47,303 nt of DNA from Candidatus Peregrinibacteria bacterium GW2011_GWF2_38_29 (GTDB taxonomy: Bacteria > Patescibacteriota > Gracilibacteria > UBA1369 > UBA12463), in NCBI GenBank assembly GCA_000992695.1, contig LBUS01000016.1, forward strand, positions 1 through 47,303. Direction: 5' to 3'. The stretch's first letter is position 1. Each line of letters starts with the position of its first letter. This document shows, piece after piece, positions 33,602 through 42,116 of this stretch. The position numbers and the translations under genes were made by a program. The notes below the pieces were generated by a model. It saw only the letters and a program-made list of their open reading frames with translations, had not been told where the DNA came from and did not search any database.

Positions 33602-33922
33602 TTAACGCGCAATTAATCCAAATTGGAAAAAATAATCATCCAAATTCTCAAGCGAAGTATCATACTGACTTTGACCAAAACATATATCACATAAAACCTC
33701 GCGAACTCGAGCTATTTCTTTATAACTCTTTTTCCATCTTGGATCCGCCAATGTTAAATCTATCAATTCAAGAGCCCTGTCAAAAGCGGAATCAAATCGA
33801 TTTTTATCGCCATTTTGAGACAATACCAATCTGTGAATTTCGCTCCCGGTATTGCCCATTTGCTCAGCAAAAGTCATTGTAAACCATCGTCCATTTGCCA
33901 AATCCGTATGAATCATATTCAA
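33602..33922 (-). CDS. Small helical protein paired with the DUF5674-like gene
   Basis: A 106-residue protein: an N-terminal WFTMTFAEQMGNTGSEI segment, then NRFDSAFDRALELIDLTLADPRW and EIARVREVLCDICFG, all helical. It resembles a small family I associate with CPR genomes but cannot name. Its start overlaps the stop of the upstream DUF5674-like gene by 4 nt (ATGA-type), so translation is coupled, and the two may interact. The protein at 25510-25974 has a weakly similar segment. Confidence 0.65.
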   Translation of the reverse strand: MNMIHTDLANGRWFTMTFAEQMGNTGSEIHRLVLSQNGDKNRFDSAFDRALELIDLTLADPRWKKSYKEIARVREVLCDICFGQSQYDTSLENLDDYFFQFGLIAR

Positions 33923-34257
33923 ATTTCTACAAGATTATTCACTATAACAATTATCTTTTCCCTAATTATAGGGTCAAGCACGTCTCTCGAACGATTTTGA
34001 CGCGGACGAATGTTTATCATTGAATCAAATTCCACTCTTTCATTTCCAATTTTATCTACATAAATATTTATACCCCATAAATTTTCTTGATTTGAACCTT
34101 GTTCAAGCAATATTGCCTCCTCGTCAGCATGAAGCTCCCCACCAATAACCATTATTTTAAGTTCAATATCAACAACGGCTTTTACAAGATCTCCAAAACG
34201 TTCTTTTGCTATATCCGCAAGCTCTTGTTTGCTTATTTTTTTATCAATTAATTTCAT
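33919..34257 (-). CDS. DUF5674-like protein
   Basis: A 112-residue protein matching my memory of DUF5674: KISKQELADIAKERFGDLVKAVVDIE, the central IGGELHADEEAILLEQGS, WGINIYVDK, and EFDSMINIRPRQNRSRDVLDPIIREKI. This small family is common in CPR bacteria and cyanobacteria; its function is unknown. It is first in a two-gene unit with the protein at 33602. Confidence 0.75.
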   Translation of the reverse strand: MKLIDKKISKQELADIAKERFGDLVKAVVDIELKIMVIGGELHADEEAILLEQGSNQENLWGINIYVDKIGNERVEFDSMINIRPRQNRSRDVLDPIIREKIIVIVNNLVEI

Positions 34258-34371
34258 AAAGATACTTAAACAATACGCCCATAAGAATAACCGATTTTCG
34301 CCTTATCTACAATCAAATAATAAAAGTTCTCTAACGAAGTGAGCGAAGCCCGACCTACTTAAAAAGCGTGA

Positions 34372-34492
34372 ATAAAAAGTCGAGACACGAAGCTAAAAGC
34401 TGAGTGTCGATAGCAAAACAAGGTTTTTTAGGCGGCAACGAAATTAGTGGCCGCCGTTTAAAAAACACGAGCTAACGCGTAAGACTTTTTAT
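34372..34492. repeat. Multi-hairpin intergenic element C
   Basis: The outer stem is ATAAAAAGTC (34372-34381) with GACTTTTTAT (34483-34492). Inside are GACAC (34384-34388) with GTGTC (34404-34408), holding AGCT AAA AGCT, and GTTTTTTAGGCGGC (34423-34436) with GCCGCC (34450-34455) plus TAAAAAAC (34459-34466). It stands between the DUF5674-like gene start and tRNA-Ser(CGA). Confidence 0.75.
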
Positions 34493-34551
34493 GAACAACA
34501 ATTCGGAAGGGATTGTGCGAAAGGGAAACCATAGGTTGCCCTTTCGATTCT

Positions 34552-34642
34552 TGGCGGAGAGGGCGAGATTCGAACTCGCGTGCCCCTTGCGAGACAAATC
34601 GCTTTCGAGACGATCCCAGTGCGACCACTTTGGTACCTCTCC
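34552..34642 (-). tRNA. tRNA-Ser (anticodon CGA)
   Basis: A class II tRNA with encoded CCA: acceptor GGAGAGG/CCTCTCC, anticodon loop CTCGAAA giving CGA (decodes UCG), a long variable arm and T-arm GCGAG TTCGAAT CTCGC. Its 5' end is 12 nt from the stop of the unknown gene upstream, so it may be transcribed with that cluster. Confidence 0.96.
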
Positions 34643-34654
34643 GCGCTGAAAGTA

Positions 34655-35656
34655 TTATACATCATCACCGGCAGGTTCAACATCATCGGACTTCAACTCA
34701 AAATCTTTATTCCACTGCTTCATATCCGTTCCCATTCTTATCGCAGTACGAAAATCATTGCATTCAAGTCTCAATAAAAACATTCTCACGCAACCGGCAA
34801 CTCTACCGTCGAATTCCCAGTCAGGCTCTTTATCCCCTCCCCACATCATACTTGGAAATTCCGCCTCTCGATGAAAAGCGCTATAAGGAACATCCTTTTC
34901 TTTTTTTCTATGACTTCCATCCGAATGAATTGCAACTCCGGGCCTCAAAGCGGATTCACGCAACATCAACATCAATCCATTACTCATCGCAGGCACAACA
35001 TCCAATCTATTACTATCGTATTCTTTAAACGTCTGAAGCCCAATCCATCCCTCACTGTCATCTTCAAAAATAACCCTCCTGCACCATTCCCCAAATTCCT
35101 CACCAGCTGAAGCGTCACGACAAAAATAATGTTTATATTCTCCCCAAAAAACATGCTTTATAACTTTCCCTGTATTCGCAGTCTTTAAAACTTCCCTATT
35201 GGCATCATAATATTTATCTCCAAATCTTCGATAAACTCCACCGCCAATTTTAGATTCAATATCAGCAACTTCCAAAGCCGCAGCTCTCACGGCATTTTCA
35301 ACGGCACCCGTTAATCCATTGCTAACATCTTTAATTCCGGAAATAATTTCCCAAGTCGTGTTATCAGCATCAACAACTTCCCCGTCAATCAAACTCACAC
35401 GAACACATTCATGACCGGCAACATCATGTGGCTCACTACAAACAACATCACAAATAACCTTTCCACAAGCCGTACGTAAAATCTCGTTACAACTTTTCGC
35501 AAAAAATACAACGACCTCAAAACCATCATCAAAAACAAGCTTAAATCGCGTATATAAAATCGTACCTGCATAAAGCATTTTATTATCACCTAAACGCTCA
35601 AGTCTGGCAATCTCACCATGAGCATCCCCTAAATTATCAGGCGCGCTCGCAACCAT
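34655..35656 (-). CDS. Unknown protein, last of the four-gene cluster
   Basis: A 333-residue soluble, acidic protein with no recognised domain. Two modules resemble the end of the protein at 35703: first, LYAGTILYTRFKLVFDDGFE; second, LKTANTGKVIKHVFW, ending GWIGLQTFKEYD. The last 120 residues (VPAMSNGLMLMLRESALRPG; FRTAIRMGTDMKQW) are unique to it. It has its own leader: TATTAT, then TCTCC and an A/T stretch to the ATG. Several cysteines are scattered. Confidence 0.65.
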   Translation of the reverse strand: MVASAPDNLGDAHGEIARLERLGDNKMLYAGTILYTRFKLVFDDGFEVVVFFAKSCNEILRTACGKVICDVVCSEPHDVAGHECVRVSLIDGEVVDADNTTWEIISGIKDVSNGLTGAVENAVRAAALEVADIESKIGGGVYRRFGDKYYDANREVLKTANTGKVIKHVFWGEYKHYFCRDASAGEEFGEWCRRVIFEDDSEGWIGLQTFKEYDSNRLDVVPAMSNGLMLMLRESALRPGVAIHSDGSHRKKEKDVPYSAFHREAEFPSMMWGGDKEPDWEFDGRVAGCVRMFLLRLECNDFRTAIRMGTDMKQWNKDFELKSDDVEPAGDDV

Positions 35657-35702
35657 ATTTTTAGATTAAAGGAGAATATAATAAGCCTAAATTTAAGTTT
35701 TG

Positions 35703-36653
35703 TCAAGAAATCTGAGTCGGCAACTTTTCTTCCAAAGTATCAAGGCCAACGTAACATTCAGTTCCATCACTTAAAGTAACAAATTTACACACTTCTGAGG
35801 TTTTACAATCACTCACATAATCGCCTCCATGAGACAAAAACCTAATAAGTTTGCCAGTATTGGACGTTCTCAAGAATTTACCGGTCGCAACATCCATGTA
35901 AGCATTGGCTGTTCGAGAACCATCGCCATAATAAAAAGTTACACTAATCAAAATTTTATCACCAAAATTTTCTCTAACCACAGGTTGAATATTTGCAATG
36001 ATACAACCGGAATCTTCGTCTCTCAAAAGGGTTCGCATCTTATCCGCATCAACATAAACCATCAAACCGGTTGAAAGTTTAGCTTTGCAATAAACAACGT
36101 CACCAATTTTAATCCGATCGCTCCTAAAAACCATATCCAATAAAAAATCACCGTCATCAGGCAAAGCGACCTCATTGGATGCCTCGTCCGGCTCATCTTC
36201 AGCTTCCAAAGCCACAGGTGCATTTCTAAAAACCGCCGAAGGATCACTTTGATCCGCTTCCGGCTCAACACGCACATTACCGGTTTGTTCCATACCGGAT
36301 CCATCGTCTATTCCACATAAAAGCTTCCAAAAAGGTCCGAGTCGCTCCACTTGTTTACGAACAATCGCCGCAATTTTCGCTCTAACACCATTAGCAACAG
36401 AAACATCAGGAATAGACAGTTCTTCAACCTCTAAAGCAACTTCCGGCGCAGAAATAGAAACAGCGCCATTGCCTTGTGGCTGTAATCCTGCTTGCGCGCC
36501 AGCTTGCAGCTCTCTCCTTTCTTCTTCAAAAGCAACTATAGATGCCTGGAGCCTAAGCCATTCCGGACTTTCAAATGCTTCAGGCTTAAAAACCAAATCA
36601 GGAACCTGCAAAAGCCCATCAATATCATCCGGTTTATCGGAACCTTTTGGCAT
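35703..36653 (-). CDS. Unknown protein with a C-terminal domain shared with its neighbour
   Basis: A 316-residue protein. The first 190 residues are acidic and mostly low-complexity (RRELQAGAQAGLQPQGNGAV; EPEADQSDP). The C-terminal 120 form the shared module: RIKIGDVVYCKAKLSTGLMV, FLRTSNTGKLIRFLSHGG, and TLSDGTECYVGLDTLEEKLP. The frame is open to 36770, but the region before 36653 is the end of the upstream gene in another frame, and MPKGSDKPDDIDGLL starting at the ATG at 36653 is the natural start. Function unknown. Confidence 0.65.
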   Translation of the reverse strand: MPKGSDKPDDIDGLLQVPDLVFKPEAFESPEWLRLQASIVAFEEERRELQAGAQAGLQPQGNGAVSISAPEVALEVEELSIPDVSVANGVRAKIAAIVRKQVERLGPFWKLLCGIDDGSGMEQTGNVRVEPEADQSDPSAVFRNAPVALEAEDEPDEASNEVALPDDGDFLLDMVFRSDRIKIGDVVYCKAKLSTGLMVYVDADKMRTLLRDEDSGCIIANIQPVVRENFGDKILISVTFYYGDGSRTANAYMDVATGKFLRTSNTGKLIRFLSHGGDYVSDCKTSEVCKFVTLSDGTECYVGLDTLEEKLPTQIS

Positions 36654-36675
36654 AAAACAATAAATTAATTTCAAT

Positions 36676-37956
36676 CTAGGCACTGGCCGCTTCAACATCA
36701 GTGTCCGGATAAAGCATGGCAACAGGATCCCTTCCAGATGGAACGTCCCACAAAGCATCTTCGATTTCACTCAAAGAAAGGCCGGACCTATTTAATAAAG
36801 ACACTGCATCAGGTCTAACATGTCTTTTATCTTCTCCTTTTTCAAAAGCTATATCCAAAGCTGTCATACGCGCCTTAGCAGCTTTAAAAGCTCGACGCAC
36901 AGAACGCATTGCATCATCCAAGTCAAGAACCATATCTCTATCTTTTAAAGGCGTGACAACCAATTCGGCCGCCTCAATAGCAGAATCCAAATTTGCAACA
37001 CGGCGATCATGTAAAGCCCTGGAAGCTTCCGGAGAATGACCATACAATGCTTCCAATTCAAGCAATTCAATATCTTCAAAAAAACTATCTCCATCATCAG
37101 AGTTGTCTAAATCCGAATCCATTAAATCAAGTACATCAATATTTTCACCACCTAAAGTATCAGCAACACTATCACTATCATCAATGACCCCCTCAACTTC
37201 ACCATCATCATGCGCATCAACATTAGACGTCGGTAAAACAACTGAAACCGCCTCATCATGATCAATACCATAATGTGCCTCCATTTGCTTAAGCTCAATC
37301 TCCAGCCTATAACGTTCGTTTTCATCCATTGCAAACGCAATTTCATTAGCCGAAGGAACGACCATTTTTTCTCTTGCATATGCATCAGCTTCCTCGGCAT
37401 CAAACCAGTCCAAACCACTATTTCGAGCAGGTCTTCTTGCAGACAAAACGTCATAACCGGAAAGTCTTTTTTCATGTCCAACATAGCCCTTGCTTTCAGT
37501 GCCGGCAGGAACATGTAAATGCCTATCGCTATAAGCTTTTTTACCAAACATTAATTCCACCAATCGTCTCTTAAGACATTTTTCCGCTTTTTCCAATTTA
37601 TCAGTTCGCTTTCCACCAATGCTCTTTGCGGCTAAAACTGTTTTTAAAGCTCTTTGCAAAGATTTTATTTTTTTCAAAACATCATGCCTATTCACAAGCG
37701 CCCTATCAACAGACGCAGCTCTTAAATCGTCAACGACGGGAATAGTGTTTTTCTTTTTAGAAGAACCGAAAACAGACCTTTTAACCCTATCACGAGTAGC
37801 ACCGGAAACGCCTCTAACTCCATCTTTATCAGGATAAAACATTTTTCTTGCATATCGGACAGTTTCTCCGGTCGGCAACGTACCAGGTAAATAAGCTTGT
37901 TCAAAACCAGGAGAAGAAGCATGACTAATATCAGGTGCCGTTGAAATTGTGAGCAT
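36676..37956 (-). CDS. Unknown acidic, helical protein
   Basis: A 426-residue protein with no recognised domain. The N-terminal 170 residues are basic and helical (KKIKSLQRALKTVLAAKSI; KAEKCLKRRLVELMFGKKA), followed by a middle rich in Asp/Glu (about 235-300) and a helical C-terminus (MRSVRRAFKAAKARMTALDI). Segment lengths suggest a DNA- or protein-binding scaffold, but that is inference only. The start overlaps the end of the upstream gene by 26 nt. Confidence 0.6.
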   Translation of the reverse strand: MLTISTAPDISHASSPGFEQAYLPGTLPTGETVRYARKMFYPDKDGVRGVSGATRDRVKRSVFGSSKKKNTIPVVDDLRAASVDRALVNRHDVLKKIKSLQRALKTVLAAKSIGGKRTDKLEKAEKCLKRRLVELMFGKKAYSDRHLHVPAGTESKGYVGHEKRLSGYDVLSARRPARNSGLDWFDAEEADAYAREKMVVPSANEIAFAMDENERYRLEIELKQMEAHYGIDHDEAVSVVLPTSNVDAHDDGEVEGVIDDSDSVADTLGGENIDVLDLMDSDLDNSDDGDSFFEDIELLELEALYGHSPEASRALHDRRVANLDSAIEAAELVVTPLKDRDMVLDLDDAMRSVRRAFKAAKARMTALDIAFEKGEDKRHVRPDAVSLLNRSGLSLSEIEDALWDVPSGRDPVAMLYPDTDVEAASA

Positions 37957-38809
37957 ATTTTCTTGTTATTTTTGATACATGAGCAGGCTTATCGCCTGAA
38001 CCTCCTTTAGTAAATAATTCAAATAAACGCGCATCATAAGAATCAGCACCACCATGTCCATATTTCACCATATGATATGCCGCATCAGCAGGAAGCCTAT
38101 GCGTACCAATACGAATCGAGCCATGATCAAAGTCTCCGAGAACATCAAGTAACGAATCTTCAGCCACAACCCTTTCAGCTTTCTTGCCTCTAATATGAAT
38201 ATCAGCATCAAGCTTAAGCTCAGCAGGGGTTTTCCCTCTATAATCTCTACCAAAAGATAAACTTTGCAAAACTTCTCTAACTCTCTTAATTGAGCTTGGA
38301 TGACCCGAAAGAAGAGAACCTAATTCCCAAATTCTATCTTTTAAAACTTCAATTTTTGCTTTTAAATCTCTTTTTTCTTGCGTTTTACCGGCTCCAATAT
38401 GAGACAATTCATCTTGTCTTATACGCAATCTATCAACAGCCTCTTCAAATCGAGTCCTTGCTTTATGAAGCAAATCCCTTGGATCAGTAACGCTCGACAA
38501 ATCGTCATCAACAGCATTATCCCTCGCATCATTATGCGAAAAACGCAAAGTCGTCTCAACGGATCTTGAAACACCACCTCTAAGCGCAGGAACAGCAACA
38601 TCGCTCGCAGGTAATGGAAATCTTCTACCGGTGTCAACGTGATCTATAACAACATCACCTCTTACAGCCGACACAGGCACTGGAAGAGTTAATTGTGGTG
38701 GTTTTTTACCTAAATCATTATCTCTACCGGCACGAGGATCGGCTCCGAATGGTCTTGTTTCAACTGACACATCACGATCATGATAAAAATCCGGCGACAT
38801 TCCTGACAT
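37931..38809 (-). CDS. Unknown charged protein, first of the four-gene cluster
   Basis: A 292-residue protein with no recognised domain and no membrane segment. Residues about 115-165 form a probable coiled coil (LHKARTRFEEAVDRLRIRQD; KRDLKAKIEVLKDRIWEL). The C-terminal third contains DYRGKTPAELKLDADIHIRG and ends in a basic KITRKYAHNFNGT. The promoter on the minus strand has TATAAT (plus 38843-38848) followed by AGCCTCCA, the leader pattern shared with several other unknown genes here. It is divergent from smpB. Confidence 0.6.
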   Translation of the reverse strand: MSGMSPDFYHDRDVSVETRPFGADPRAGRDNDLGKKPPQLTLPVPVSAVRGDVVIDHVDTGRRFPLPASDVAVPALRGGVSRSVETTLRFSHNDARDNAVDDDLSSVTDPRDLLHKARTRFEEAVDRLRIRQDELSHIGAGKTQEKRDLKAKIEVLKDRIWELGSLLSGHPSSIKRVREVLQSLSFGRDYRGKTPAELKLDADIHIRGKKAERVVAEDSLLDVLGDFDHGSIRIGTHRLPADAAYHMVKYGHGGADSYDARLFELFTKGGSGDKPAHVSKITRKYAHNFNGT

Positions 38810-38863
38810 ATATATTTTTAGGTTAAATAATGTTTGGAGGCTATTATATTTTAACCATATTAT

Positions 38864-38890
38864 TTGTCAATGGTTGTTTTGTTGTATAAT
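38864..38890 (+). promoter_or_regulatory. smpB promoter giving a leaderless mRNA
   Basis: TTGTCA (38864-38869) and TATAAT (38885-38890) are 15 nt apart, and the smpB ATG follows 6 nt after the -10 box. Transcription should start at or next to the start codon. This rules out the in-frame TTG at 38864, which lies inside the promoter. Confidence 0.65.
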
Positions 38891-38896
38891 CGGATC

Positions 38897-39370
38897 ATGC
38901 AAAAAAATTCGACAAAAATAGAAGCTTCATTCGCAAAAAATAAAAAAGCTTTTGCGGATTTTGAAGTAATGGAAAAATTTGAAGCGGGAATCGTGCTTTC
39001 CGGCGGCGAAGTCAAGTCTGTCCGCGAAGGACACGCGCAACTTAAAGGCAGTTTCGTCGAAATAAGACACGGAAACGCATTTGTAACAAACATTCACATT
39101 TCAAAATACAGATATGATCCAATTGCAAAACTTGAACCTGCAAGAGGTCGCAAATTGCTCCTCCACGCAAAAGAAATTGAAAAAATCGGATCAATATTAG
39201 ACACAAAAGGAATGGCAGCAATTCCACTTGAACTATATGGCAAACACGGCTTAATTAAGCTCCAAATCGGTATCTGTCGTGGGAAGAAAAAGTACGATCG
39301 CAGAAATGATTTGAAAAAACGTGCGCTCGATCTTGAAGCCGCGCAAACATTAAAAAGATTTTCACACTAA
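38897..39370 (+). CDS. smpB: SsrA-binding protein SmpB
   Basis: Delivers tmRNA to stalled ribosomes. A 157-residue protein from ATG 38897: NKKAFADFEVMEKFEAGIVLSGGEVKSVREG, NIHISKYRYDP, the RKLLLHAKEI block, the LELYGKHGLIKLQIGICRGKKKYDRR beta-barrel strand, and a basic C-terminal tail that becomes ordered on the ribosome. The length is normal. No tmRNA gene is visible in the window. The promoter shows a leaderless mRNA. Confidence 0.96.
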   Translation: MQKNSTKIEASFAKNKKAFADFEVMEKFEAGIVLSGGEVKSVREGHAQLKGSFVEIRHGNAFVTNIHISKYRYDPIAKLEPARGRKLLLHAKEIEKIGSILDTKGMAAIPLELYGKHGLIKLQIGICRGKKKYDRRNDLKKRALDLEAAQTLKRFSH

Positions 39371-39396
39371 TTTTCAAACAAATTAACTTTTTTATC

Positions 39397-40158
39397 ATGG
39401 ACTACCAATCCGTACATCAACAAATCGTAAAACAAATAAAAAAATATTTTTCAGACGCAGGATTTAAAAAAGCTGTAGTCGGAGTCAGCGGCGGAATTGA
39501 TTCCGCGCTCGCTTTAAAGCTCACGGTCGACGCACTCGGCCCGGAAAGTGTAACAGGAATAATGCTACCGGAAACAGGCGTAACGAAAAGCATAAACACA
39601 ACTCACGCAAAAGGGTTATGCGACTTTTTAGGTGTAAAAACATTCGTCATTCCAATAAATAAAATGTTAATGGAATTTGCAGTAACTCCATGGCGCCCAA
39701 ACCCATGCTCGCAAATGAATTTGCGCTCAAGAATCCGCATGGTAACTCTTTATAATTTCGCAAACGCAAATGCCGCACTTGTTATCGGCACATCAAATAA
39801 AACGGAAATTCTGCTTGGATATGGCACAAAGCACGGTGATTTTGCCGCAGATATAGAGGTTCTTGGCGACCTATATAAAACCGAAGTTTTTGAGCTTGCG
39901 GAACACATCGGCCTTCCGCCGGAAATTATTGAAAAAACTCCAACCGCAGAACTTTATAATGGTCAAACCGATGAAGGCGAACTCGGCGCAAGTTATCCCG
40001 AAATGGATACGATTCTCAAAAAACGCGATCTCGGTGCAATGGGAATGATAGAAAAAGGTATGAATCCGGCGCTCGTTTCAACAATTCTTGCACGAGTTGA
40101 ACAAAATAAACACAAGACTATTCCGGCATACGTTATAGAAATCAAACACGAAGAATGA
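39397..40158 (+). CDS. nadE: NAD synthetase (ammonia type)
   Basis: Amidates nicotinate adenine dinucleotide to NAD, using ATP and ammonia. A 253-residue protein with the P-loop GVSGGIDSALALKL near residue 28, GIMLPETGVT, SRIRMVTLYNFANANAALVIGTSNKTEILLGYGTKHGD, and the C-terminal KTPTAELYNGQTDEGELG. No glutaminase domain, so it depends on free ammonia or another donor. Its stop overlaps the next gene's start by 4 nt. Confidence 0.96.
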   Translation: MDYQSVHQQIVKQIKKYFSDAGFKKAVVGVSGGIDSALALKLTVDALGPESVTGIMLPETGVTKSINTTHAKGLCDFLGVKTFVIPINKMLMEFAVTPWRPNPCSQMNLRSRIRMVTLYNFANANAALVIGTSNKTEILLGYGTKHGDFAADIEVLGDLYKTEVFELAEHIGLPPEIIEKTPTAELYNGQTDEGELGASYPEMDTILKKRDLGAMGMIEKGMNPALVSTILARVEQNKHKTIPAYVIEIKHEE

Positions 40159-40682
40159 AGTTAAAAACAAAGGCAAAAGCTTTATACATAGGACGTTTTC
40201 AGCCATTTCATCTCGGCCATCTTGATGCGATAAATCAAATTTTAAAACAAGAAGATTTTTTAATTATCGCAATCGGAAGCGCGCAATATTCACATACAAA
40301 AGAAAATCCATTTACGGCTAAAGAAAGGCAAAAAATGATAATCGCAACTTTAAAATCCACAAAAATAAATCCAAAAAAATATAAAGTTATTTTAATTCCA
40401 AATATAGAAAATTTTGCCTCTTGGCCAAATCACGTCGATTTATTAGTGCCAAAATATGAAAATATTTATACCGGTTCAAAGCTCGTAAAAAGTTTATTTA
40501 AAGCGCAAAAACGCCACACAATTAAATCCATAAAATTTAACAAAAAGATTTCAGCAACTTTGGTGCGTGAAAAAATCGCACAAAATAAAAAATGGGAAAA
40601 TCTTGTTCCAAAATCGGTCGCAGAATTCATCAAAACCATTGACGGAGAGACAAGAATAAAGGAAACTTATCGAGAACTATGA
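40155..40682 (+). CDS. nadM: Nicotinamide-nucleotide adenylyltransferase, archaeal type
   Basis: Joins a nicotinate or nicotinamide mononucleotide to AMP. A 175-residue nucleotidyltransferase with the (H/T)xGH motif in GRFQPFHLGHLDAI, then SAQYSHTKENPFTAKERQKMI, and the second motif region KKISATLVREKI (ISGTxxR-like). The first two motifs follow the archaeal NadM form rather than bacterial NadD. It is translationally coupled to nadE and makes its substrate. Confidence 0.9.
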   Translation: MKLKTKAKALYIGRFQPFHLGHLDAINQILKQEDFLIIAIGSAQYSHTKENPFTAKERQKMIIATLKSTKINPKKYKVILIPNIENFASWPNHVDLLVPKYENIYTGSKLVKSLFKAQKRHTIKSIKFNKKISATLVREKIAQNKKWENLVPKSVAEFIKTIDGETRIKETYREL

Positions 40683-42099
40683 TTAAAATAAATCCACATA
40701 TTTTTCGCGCGTATGACATCCGCGGAATCGCAATGAAAACAGAAAAAAGCGAAGTCGACTTAACACCCGAACTCGCCTATTTCATTGGAAAAGCCGCAGG
40801 AAAATATTTACAAAACAATTTCGGAAAACGCATTGTTGTTGGTCGCGATATCCGCATTACAAGCAAAGCGATTCAAGCGTCTTTAATAAACGGACTTCTT
40901 TCAATCGGTTGCGAAGTAAAAAACATCGGCGAAGTCACTTCTCCAATGGTTTATTGGTCAACGTGTGCAATGGATTTTGATGCCGGAATAATGATTACAG
41001 CAAGCCATAATCCAAAGGAATATAATGGCGTAAAAATCGTTGGAAAAAACGCGCATTCCGTTTGCTTGAACTCACAAAATTATATGCAAATGAAGAACCG
41101 GAAGAAGCTACAAAATCAGGCGAAATGTTCCCGGAAACCAATGTAAAATCCATAAAAGAAGAATCAATATTTAAAAAATACCTCGACGATTTATTTTTCC
41201 GTGCAAAAATTTCTCGTCCATTAAAAATCGCGATTGACGCGGGAAATGGCTCTTCCGGACCTTTTATAAAAGACATTTTTGAAAAATTCGGATGCGAAGT
41301 TATTCCTTTATATTGCAAACCGGATGGCAATTTTCCAAATCACGAAGCCAATCCTGAATACGAACACAATTTAAAAGAACTCGCACGCGCGGTGCGTGAA
41401 GAACGCGCAGATATCGGCTTTGGTTTTGACGGTGACGGCGACAGAATCGGCGTTCTTGATGAAAACGGAAAATTTTATTCCGGAGATTATATGGTTATGT
41501 TTCTCGCAAAAGATTTGCTCACGCGAAACCCGGACGCAAAAATTATTTTTGATACAAAAGCCTCACAAGTTGCGATGAATGAAGTTGCAAAATTCGGCGG
41601 AAATCCAATTCTTTCCATAACCGGTCATTCATTTATTGAAACACGCATGCGTGAGGAAAAGGCTTTGCTTGGCGGAGAAATCAGTGGTCACATATTTTTC
41701 GCAGAAAATTTCTATGGTTTTGACGACGCCTTCATGGCAATGCTAAAAATAATGGAAATCGTTTCCAAATCAGATAAAAAATTCTCGGAATATTTCAAGA
41801 AAATCCCAAAAGTTTTTTCAACTCCGGAAATAAAAGCGCACTGTCCGGACGATAAAAAATTCCAAATCGTCAAAGAGCTAACTAACTTTTTCGTTTCAAA
41901 ATATGAATGTTTAACAATTGATGGCGTACGCGTAAAATTCGATGAAAACAGCTGGGGTGCCGTCAGATGCTCTAACACAACACCAAATCTCACGCTCCGC
42001 TTTGAATCTCCAGATGAAAAAACTTTTAAAGAAATTCAAAAAATATTTTACGAACAATTAAAAAAATATCCGGAAATCGATGTCTCTTGGTATAAATAA
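40679..42099 (+). pseudogene. Phosphomannomutase/phosphoglucomutase with a frameshift
   Basis: A phosphohexomutase of about 470 residues spread over two frames. The first part (40679 to about 41064) has RAYDIRG, GRDIRITSK and the catalytic phosphoserine loop ITASHNPKEYNG; the second (from about 41062) has ELTKLYANEEPEE, the metal loop GFDGDGDRIG, GEISGH and the C-terminal RCSNTTPNLTLRFESP. The join lies near 41059-41066, where family members continue GKNAHSVC then ExL; one missing base would restore the frame. Either a sequencing error or a recent mutation is likely. It should interconvert hexose 1- and 6-phosphates. It overlaps nadM by 4 nt. Confidence 0.85.
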
Positions 42100-42116
42100 A
42101 AAAACCGCAAACGATA

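Noticed and set aside
36654-36770. N-terminal extension of the unknown gene at 35703
   Set aside because: It lies within the end of the upstream gene in another frame, and a clear ATG start exists at 36653.
41055-41070. Programmed -1 frameshift in the phosphohexomutase
   Set aside because: CCGTTTGCTTG is not a classical X XXY YYZ slippery site and no strong downstream structure is evident; an error or mutation is simpler.
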